Shown one piece after another: positions 34,290-41,070 of a DNA stretch of 41,070 nt. Numbering within the stretch: position 1 is the stretch's first letter; every line of letters begins with the position of its first letter. The notes under the pieces were generated by a model. That model saw only the letters and a program-made list of their open reading frames with translations. It had not been told where the DNA came from and ran no database searches. The stretch is taken from contig BJOX01000095.1 of NCBI GenBank assembly GCA_009731375.1, positions 379,400 through 420,469 of the forward strand. The letters run 5' to 3'. A program made the translations under genes and the position numbers. The DNA comes from Paulinella micropora. Taxonomy: Eukaryota > Cercozoa > Imbricatea > Euglyphida.

Positions 34290-35385
34290 CTGAACGGACT
34301 GAAAATCCTAAAAAATCGAAACTGAACCGGTGCCACCTCAAACCGTACCACACAATGTATTTATTATTTTTTACACTGAAGCAAGTCAAAATGAATGTGA
34401 TGTGTGTGTGTCATACACAGCAATCCCTGCTTATCCAAGAAAACATACGAGAACCCAAAGCCAATCCAAGAAATGCATGTTTTCCAACATATGCCCATCC
34501 AAAGCCATTCACAAACAATCAATAAATACCAAATCTTCCCATATATAAGCCATGTCGCAACTTCGAATCTGTGTCATTTTTTCCAAATCATAGATACCAC
34601 CAACAGTGCCTTGAATTTCAGAGTAACTTGAACAAGGAAAATTTTCCTTACCCCGTAAAACATGTTTTTATTAGCGACTTCATTGTTACACTGTGACTCA
34701 ATATTTAATAATATAATAACTATCTAACTACTTGTAGAATGAGGAATACCTAACTTGGGCCGCCGTAGAAGGGACTCCGTACTCTCCGAGCCCAAGCCTA
34801 GAATAACTGACCGTGACAGACAGGAGCATAGAGTAACTGATGCCATTATATCATCTACCGGGTGGGCCGGCATATATTTGCCACGGTCAGTATTAATATT
34901 CATTGAGTCTATGTGAAAACTAGACTAAGTGATCAGATTTCAACTTTGCCAGCGCAACCAACTTGGAATCATGATCATGATGGCAGTAGTGACCGTGCGG
35001 CCACGCTAGTTCAGAAGTTTCAAGTCAGTGTTTGCTGAGTCAAGCTTGTTTAAAGTCATTTTCTCGGATGTAGCGGGTCGCAAATACGTGACAGCCGCGT
35101 TACGCGTAAGGTCAAGATTCTCATGCCACAAGTCCGACACGATCATCTCCGGTTACACGTACTAAAGAATTCTGGCCACAGATCAGAATAGAGTCACCAC
35201 AGGTCAGGATTCTGACCTGACCGGACTCGTGACCACTTGAAAGTCAACACAGAGTAATCAATATATAACCGTGCCCATCATTATTTGAACGTTGACAAAG
35301 ACCCGCCACAAATTGAATTTAAGCCTTCTTCTTGCTTTCTTCTCTCATAAATATTTTCAACGCTTCCGTTTGATTTTTTTCAAAC
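34290..35385. other. Unique intergenic sequence
   Basis: AT-rich, without a supported gene. It contains a small perfect palindrome (CAGGTCAG, GATT, CTGACCTG) near 35203-35222 and several scattered GTCA/TGAC words. Confidence 0.35.
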
Positions 35386-35448
35386 CGTGGCTATTTATTT
35401 GATTTATTTGTTTTATTTGTATTATTCGTTTGTTTCTCATTCCTCTGT

Positions 35449-35490
35449 CTTCGGACATCCAGCGCTGATAGACAAAACGTATCTATCTAC

Positions 35491-35547
<57 letters not shown>

Positions 35548-35588
35548 CATCTATCCATCTATCTATCTATCTATCTATCCATCTATTC

Positions 35589-35653
<65 letters not shown>

Positions 35654-35655
35654 AT
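35449..35655 (+). repeat. (TATC)n array headed by dispersed repeat
   Basis: TCTTCGGACATCCAGCGCTG then ATAGACAAAACGTATC leads into (TATC)n with CCATC variants. The head matches the repeat at 4883 and 5043. Confidence 0.6.
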
Positions 35656-35697
35656 TCTATCCAACCATCCATGTATTTACCCTGAGGGGGGACGCAC

Positions 35698-35857
35698 CCG
35701 TCGTTGTCTAAGTCTGCCGCGAACACATTCTGCGGCTGGGCCACGGCCGTGGTGATAACTTGCTCCTGGCCGCTGAAGCTGCCGTCACCGCTGTTGCGGT
35801 ACCAAACAAACTTGTCGTACAGATAAAATGCAAACAGCCAATCATCGGCTCGTCACC
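35698..35857 (-). CDS. FG-GAP exon h, 5' edge uncertain
   Basis: Reads FYLYDKFVWYRNSGDGSFSG then VITTAVAQ and AADLDND, ending GACGG|GTGCG. The YLDVL start is missing: using the acceptor GTGGAG at 35858 in the usual phase puts a TGA at the first full codon. Either another acceptor is used or this repeat is decaying. Confidence 0.55.
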
Positions 35858-37351
35858 TCCACACAGGGTACATTCATGTATATAATGGTACATGCATGCA
35901 TACGTATATTGCATACTTAAAATACATGCACAATCATAAATATTATGCAGACATGCATGCATGCACATATTTTATATACGTAAATGCACACATGCTACTC
36001 TTCCTTGAAAAGTTTATGCATCAGAGATAGTGTACCTTGGCGAAGGAAAGGGAAGGAAAGGAAACAAAAAGAAATAGATGAGTACAACAGAAAAAATGTA
36101 AGAGGGTGGGTTAAGATGCTCAAAGACGTTGACGTTGACATAAATGAAATACATCCCCAAATAACGCTAACATAAATAGAATGCATCTGACCCGTCGTTG
36201 TCCAAGTCCGCGGCAAACAGCGACTTTGCCTCATGGGCGGCCGCGGTGATGACGTGCTGCTGGCTGCCGACCGTGCCGTTTCCATGGTTGCGGTACCAGA
36301 CAAGCTTGTACAGGTTGTCACTGAAGATAAGGCAAATCACATCTAGGTACCTGGCAAAGTAACCAACCAACCATCTTTCATCGTGCATGAGCAGGCATAT
36401 CTACACAGCTGACACTTGAAAATGATCACATGCATGAATGTCTCAATAAAAATACATTATTGCACCATACACGCACGAATAATTCTTGTGCGTGCTCGTT
36501 TAATATGATTTCATGTATGTTTGCATCTATGCACGTGTGTGTATGTGTATAGTTCCTTGCCGCGAGTAGTCCTTTTTACACGTGCTATTAGTAACGGCAA
36601 ACGTTAGAATTGTGCGTGTCAAAATTTGATGAGAATCATGCCTGGTTTTGGTCCACTGTCCTTGCTTTTCGTAGTAACTGAAATATTACCCGTCCTTGTC
36701 TAAGTTTGCCGCGACAACAACCGGCGTGGTCTCAAGGTCGACAGTCGTGGTGATGACTCGCTGGCTTGCGCTGATGGTGTCATTGCCGTTGTTCCGGTAC
36801 CAGACGAGTTTGTCGTAAAGTACACAAAGCACATCTAGGTGGCTGGGAACACAACCAACAAAGCCTTATCAGGCACTACACCTATACACGCTCCTCCGCA
36901 ATACAATGACATACAGAATACACAACACATATGCATCCCTAACATACACAAAGCAGCAGCAACAGAAACAGCAGCAGCAACAGCAACAACAACAACATCA
37001 GCAGCAGCAGTATCATCACACAACATCGCCAATAACTAATCTCACCCGTCGTTGTCCAGATCAGCTGCAACCACCAACCGCGCGCTGAGATCCATGGCGA
37101 TGACGCGCTGCTGAGTACTGATGGTGCCATCAGCGTTGTTGCGGTACCAGGCAACTTTACCACCTAAGGCTTGGAATTGCCAAGAGGAGAGGACGTCAGG
37201 ATACCTGGTACGATAGATATATAGACACTTTGTACATACATACAATACATACTGCATACATACATGCATACATAAAGTCACATATATACATACATACGTA
37301 CATAAGCATCTATGAGAGAAAGAGAAAGAGATAGTGTGTGCGTGTGTGTGC

Positions 37352-37385
<34 letters not shown>

Positions 37386-38456
37386 TACGTATGCGCATAC
37401 GTATGCCTTCACTTTAAATAAATGAACATTTTTCTCAAGCAACCACTTGTACTCTGCGTGGTGATGGTTCTTAGTCGGCTGGCCGCTTTGCTGATGATGT
37501 GTTGTAGGATTGAACAGGGCGACAAAAAACAAAATGGCTTCACTGTGGCAGCAGGGGGGGGGGGGGGGGGGGGGCCCCCCCCNNNNNNNNNNAAACAAGG
37601 AAGTGACACACTTGTCGGCATTTGGGTCCGTTGAAATGACTCCTGGCTGCTGATGGTACCGTCGCCGTTGTTGCGGTACCAGATAATAAGACTGTCACCA
37701 GCATAGCGAGTATTCGGACCTGCAAGCACGTCCAGGTACCTGGCAATCGCAACAAGAAAACCCCAGGTCGTTATAAAAAGCTAATGTTATCAGATTTGTA
37801 ATAAACGTGTGTTCATTCATGCACGTCGATGCACATCATGACTTCTTCATTCCACGACAAAAAGGCTAGAAGAAAAAACAGAATGGGCTGTGGTGGTGGT
37901 TGTGTGTGTGTGTGTCTTTGGGGCGGGGGGGGGGGGGGGGGGGGGGCGCNNNNNNNNNNAGCAAAAATCGCGCCCCAAAAAGAGCGACGTGTCAAAATGA
38001 CTTGCTGCTGGCTGCTGATTGTGCTCATATCACCGTTGTTTCGGTACCAGGTGATTCTTCTCTCCTGGCGGAAGGGAATCACGTCTATGTGCCTGGCAGC
38101 ACAGCCATCCGACTGCCGCGTCATCAGGTGCAAACACTCATATACACGTACGTACACGTAAATATAAAAATGCGAATACAAATAAACGTACTTATATTTG
38201 CGCATGTATGCAAACGCTTGCATACACATACATCACATATCCACTCACGGTTTTCTCTTTTACTCTGTTTTTCTTTTCAAATATATTTAAAACATGTAGC
38301 TTCGCATATCAACCCCCCCCCCCCCCCCCCCCCTTCCNNNNNNNNNNNNNNNNNNNNNNNNNNNNNNNNNNNNNNNNNNNNNNNNNNNNNNNNNNNNNNN
38401 NNNNNNNNNNNNNNNNNNNNNNNNNNNNNNNNNNNNNNNNNNNNNNNNNNNNNGAA

Positions 38457-38487
<31 letters not shown>

Positions 38488-39077
38488 AAAGGTGGAAAAG
38501 GAGGGAGAGAAAGATGTCAAAAGCAACACAAAAATAGAAAAACAAACTTAATAGTTGTGTATGCCTGCGTTTGACAAAAAGAATGAAAGACACGGAAGAA
38601 ATTTTAAGTGCTTGATTGAAAGACTTCAAAACGAAATGAAACGACTGCATTATTGCCCTGCAAACGAAAAAAAAACGACGACGACAACGGCAACAAAAAC
38701 AATAGTAAAAAAAGCAACAAACATACCCGTCGTTGTCCAAATCTGCCGCCACTACCCCCAAGTCATGGTCGGTCTTTTGTGCAACGACGTTCCGCTGGCT
38801 GCTGATGCTGCCGTTGCCGTTGTTGCGGTACCAGAAAACGTTGTATTCGAATACGGATAGCACGTCGAGGTACCTGGCCCCACAACCAACCAACCATCGT
38901 CTATTGGACTCACACAATCGGAGGTCTTACCCGTCATGGTCTAAGTCCGCCGCGAACGGCGCCCCGTATATCTGACCCACGCTCGTATCGATGACTTGCC
39001 GCTGGTCACTGATGGTTCCGTCACCGTTGTTGCGGAACCAATAAATGGAATAATCCGATGAAAGCACGTCCAAAAAC
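35698..39077 (-). CDS. FG-GAP/VCBS-repeat protein gene, partial, eight repeat exons
   Basis: Minus-strand exons: 39077-38931, 38873-38727, 38092-37960 (cut by a gap), 37739-37593 (cut by a gap), 37204-37046, 36842-36690, 36350-36192 and ~35857-35698. Each encodes one repeat of the form YLDVL...VWYRNNGDGTISSQ...V...FAADLDNDG, the FG-GAP/VCBS-type beta-propeller blade with its Asp-rich calcium loop (DxDxDG). Such proteins are usually secreted or cell-surface adhesins. Introns are GT-AG and cut inside the last Gly codon, so exon ends join as DNDG-YLDVL. Complete exons are 147, 147, 159, 153 and 159 nt, all multiples of three. Upstream exons and the signal peptide must lie to the right of the array or beyond the window. 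Confidence 0.8.
36192..36350 (-). CDS. FG-GAP exon g
   Basis: TTGCCAG|G TAC CTA GAT to GACGG|GTCAG. Reads YLDVICLIFSDNLYKLVWYR then GTVGSQ and AADLDNDG. 159 nt. Confidence 0.8.
36690..36842 (-). CDS. FG-GAP exon f
   Basis: TTCCCAG|C CAC CTA GAT to GACGG|GTAAT. Reads HLDVLCVLYDKLVWYRNNGN then ISASQRVI and VAANLDKDG. 153 nt. Confidence 0.8.
37046..37204 (-). CDS. FG-GAP exon e
   Basis: TACCAG|G TAT CCT GAC to GACGG|GTGAG. Reads YPDVLSSWQF, VAWYRNNADGTIST and VVAADLDNDG. 159 nt. Confidence 0.8.
37593..37739 (-). CDS. FG-GAP exon d (3' end in N gap)
   Basis: TTGCCAG|G TAC CTG GAC. Reads YLDVLAGPNTRYAGDSLIIW then YRNNGDGTISSQ. The end is lost in the gap at 37583-37592. Confidence 0.65.
37960..38092 (-). 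CDS. FG-GAP exon c (3' end in N gap)
   Basis: TGCCAG|G CAC ATA GAC. Reads HIDVIPFRQERRITWYRNNG then STISSQQQVI. The DLDNDG end is lost in the gap at 37950-37959, next to a G run. Confidence 0.65.
38727..38873 (-). CDS. FG-GAP exon b
   Basis: GGCCAG|G TAC CTC GAC to GACGG|GTATG. Reads YLDVLSVFEYNVFWYRNNGN then GSISSQ and AADLDNDG. Phase 2 at both ends. Confidence 0.8.
38931..39077 (-). CDS. FG-GAP exon a
   Basis: TTATCAG|G TTT TTG GAC to GACGG|GTAAG. Reads FLDVLSSDYSIYWFRNNGDG, TISDQ and AADLDHDG. The most 5' repeat exon found. Confidence 0.75.
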
Positions 39078-39289
39078 CTGATAACAAAACCAAGCAGCCA
39101 TAAGCCAACACGCAAACGCACAGAGCGATACCTCACGCTTTTTAAAAAAACACACACGCACACACAAATACACACATTCACGCACACACACACACACAGA
39201 CACTTATACAAACACACGCCTATACACATATTTACAAACTACATGCATAATTTACAATACATTTTGTATGTATGTTTATAATTTGTACA

Positions 39290-39588
39290 CTCATCTCTCT
39301 CCTCCTCCTCCTCCTTCTTCTTCTTCTTCTTCTTCTTCTTCTTCTTCTTCTTCTTCTTCTTCTTCTCCTCCTCCTCCTCCTCCTCCTGCTTCTTCTTCTT
39401 CTTCTCCTTCTTCTTCTCCTCCTTCTTCTCGTTCTTCTTCTTCTCCTTCTCCTTCTTCTCCTTCTCCTTCTCCTTCTTCTTCTCCTTCTTCTTCTCCTTC
39501 TTCTTCTTCTTCTTCTTCTTCTCCTTTTCCTTCTTCTTTTCCTTCTTCTTCCTTCTTCTTCCTTCTTCTTCCTTCTTCCTTCTTCTTC

Positions 39589-39624
<36 letters not shown>

Positions 39625-40770
39625 TCTTCCTCCTTCTTCCTTCTTCCTTCTTCTTCCTTCTTCTTCCTTCTTCTTCCTTCTTCTTCCTTCTTTATTCTTC
39701 TTCCTTCTTCTTCCTTCTTCCTTCTTCTTCCTTCTTCCTTCTTCTTCCTTCTTCTTCCTTCTTCTTCCTTCTTCTTCCTTCTTCTTCTTCTTCTTCTTCT
39801 TTCTTCTTCTTTCTTCTTCTTTCTTCTTCTTCTTCTTCTTCTTCTTCTTCTTCTTCTCCGTCTTCTCCTTCTCCTCCTTCTTCTTCTTCTTCTCATTCTT
39901 CTTCTTCTTCTTCTCCTTCTCCTCCTCCTCCTCCTCCTTCTTCTTCTTCTTCTCCTTCTTCTTCTCCTTCTTCTTCTTCTTCTTCTTCTTCTTCCTTCTT
40001 CTTCTTCCTTCTTCCTTCTTCCTTCTTCTTCATCTTCATCTTCTTCTTCTTCTGCTGCTTCTTCTTCTGCTTCTGCTTCTGCTTCTGCTTCTTCTTCTTC
40101 TTCTTCTTCTTCTTCTTCTTCTTCTTCTTCTTCTTCTTTATCTTCTTTATATTCTCCTCCTCCTCCTTCTTCTCCTTCTTCTTCTCCTTCTTCTCCTCCT
40201 CCTTCTCCTCCTTCTTCCTTCTTCTTCTTCTTCTTCTTCTTCTTCTTCTTCCTTTTCTTCTTCCCTCTTCTTCCTTCTTCTTCCTTCTTCTTCTTTCTTC
40301 TTCCTTCTTCTTCCTTCTTCTTCCTTCTTCCTTCTTCTTCCTTCTTCTTCCTTCTTCTTCCTTCTTCTTCCTTCTTCTTCCTTATTCTCCTTCTTCTTCT
40401 TCTTCTTCTTCCTCCTCCTCCTCCTCCTTCGTCTTCTTCTTCCTTCTTCTTCCTTCTTCTTCCTTCTTCTTCTTCTTCTTCTTCTTCTTTAGCTTCTTTA
40501 GCTTCTTTAGCTTCTTCTTCTTCTTCTTCTTCTTCTTCTTCTTCTTCTTCTTCTTCTTCTTCTTTCTTCTTCTTCTTCTTCTTCTTCTTCTTCTTCTGCT
40601 TTTCTTCTTCTTATCTTCTTTATCTTCTTCTTCTCCTCCTCCTCCTCCTTCTTCTTCTTCTTCTTCTTCTTCTTCTTCTTCTTCTTCTTCTTCTTCTTCT
40701 TCTTCTTTATTTATCTTTATCTTTATCTTCTTCTCCTCCTCCTCCTTCTTCTTCTTTTGTCAACTTTTTT
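39290..40770 (+). repeat. About 1.48 kb of (TTC)n / (GAA)n
   Basis: Almost pure TTC with CTC, TTCC and GCT interruptions, purine-rich on the minus strand. All frames on both strands stay open because of composition and are not genes. Long GAA/TTC tracts can form triplex DNA. Confidence 0.9.
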
Positions 40771-40861
40771 TTTTCTTTTCTTTTCTTTTCATGGATTCCG
40801 AGAACCAGGAGCTGCTCATACTTGCGGGATGTCAAGCCCAAGACTTGTAGATATTGCTTCG

Positions 40862-40863
40862 GT

Positions 40864-40895
<32 letters not shown>

Positions 40896-41070
40896 CCCAA
40901 TGGCCTCAAGGCGTTAAACTGTGACGCCAACTCATAAACCTTTGGTGGTTGATGCTGGGGAGGAGGGTCGTTGCGCGCGTAAAAGATCTTAAACTCCGCA
41001 TATGCTGGTTGATAGCCCAGGACCCAGCAGACACCAGATTGTTATGGGTGGGGTTTCGAGGCAGCTCTAG
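40862..41070. repeat. (ATT)n plus SINE-like sequence at window end
   Basis: A short (TTA)n run is followed by CAGCCCAATGGCCTCAAGGC and ~170 bp of unique sequence to the window edge. It resembles the arrangement of the ATT-bordered blocks near 11.4-12.1 kb but shares no obvious sequence with them. Confidence 0.3.

Noticed and set aside
36906-37088. Plus-strand poly-Gln ORF
   Set aside because: It overlaps an intron and exon of the minus-strand FG-GAP gene; it is only a CAG/CAA microsatellite.
39268-40917. 549-codon Ser/Phe/Leu frame and its antisense Arg/Glu/Lys frame
   Set aside because: Pure composition effect of the TTC/GAA tract.

Overview
This window is eukaryotic nuclear DNA from a repeat-laden, intron-rich genome, with canonical GT-AG introns throughout. 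The lineage cannot be fixed from the sequence. An alga, another protist or an invertebrate would all fit the mix of Copia and GIY-YIG/Penelope-like retroelements, FG-GAP exon arrays and massive tetranucleotide microsatellites. At least half of the window is simple repeat, and most long open frames in it are translated microsatellite, not genes.

Region 1 (1-13,871, + strand) is best read as one gene cut into small exons by microsatellite introns. A His/Gln/Pro-rich exon (to 236) is followed by a B-box zinc finger split over three exons (2004-2180, 3419-3466, 3653-3807). A chain of short, disordered Ser/Pro/Gln-rich exons then runs to a poly-Gln terminal exon with a TGA stop at 13,869-13,871. 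All 14 exons have AG/GT borders, agree in phase and sum to 1,578 nt, a multiple of three. The introns hold degenerate copies of neighbouring exon borders, a 1,058-bp tandem duplication carrying three micro-exons, pentanucleotide satellites, a minisatellite grown from exon 13, and a tRNA-derived SINE.

Region 2 (14,603-25,838) is a composite flanked by two direct copies of a ~330-bp repeat; the left copy also holds a ~284-bp MITE. On the minus strand, in order, lie a degenerate ORF1, a GIY-YIG endonuclease ORF and a decayed reverse transcriptase with Penelope-like motifs. Between endonuclease and RT sits a strikingly GC-rich 5.4-kb island (about 17,815-23,200). It carries a divergent pair of unrecognised genes (a Cys-rich membrane protein and an 813-aa Ser-rich protein) and a large CCGGCGACC-type minisatellite.

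Region 3 (26,106-33,892) is a young but disabled Ty1/Copia element: ~334-bp terminal direct repeats, gag with a zinc knuckle, an unusual extra Cys/His domain, protease, integrase, RT and RNase H, broken by stops and frame changes. It interrupts a short gag-like ORF that starts after the right-hand repeat of region 2.

Region 4 (35,698-39,077, minus strand) is part of an FG-GAP/VCBS-repeat protein gene, one repeat per exon, with almost all exons flanked by phase-2 introns. Upstream of it lies a ~1.48-kb (TTC)n tract (39,290-40,770), and another short interspersed-like sequence closes the window. Five N gaps (10,199-10,544; 18,353-18,415; 37,583-37,592; 37,950-37,959; 38,338-38,453) fall mostly beside homopolymers or in GC-rich repeats.
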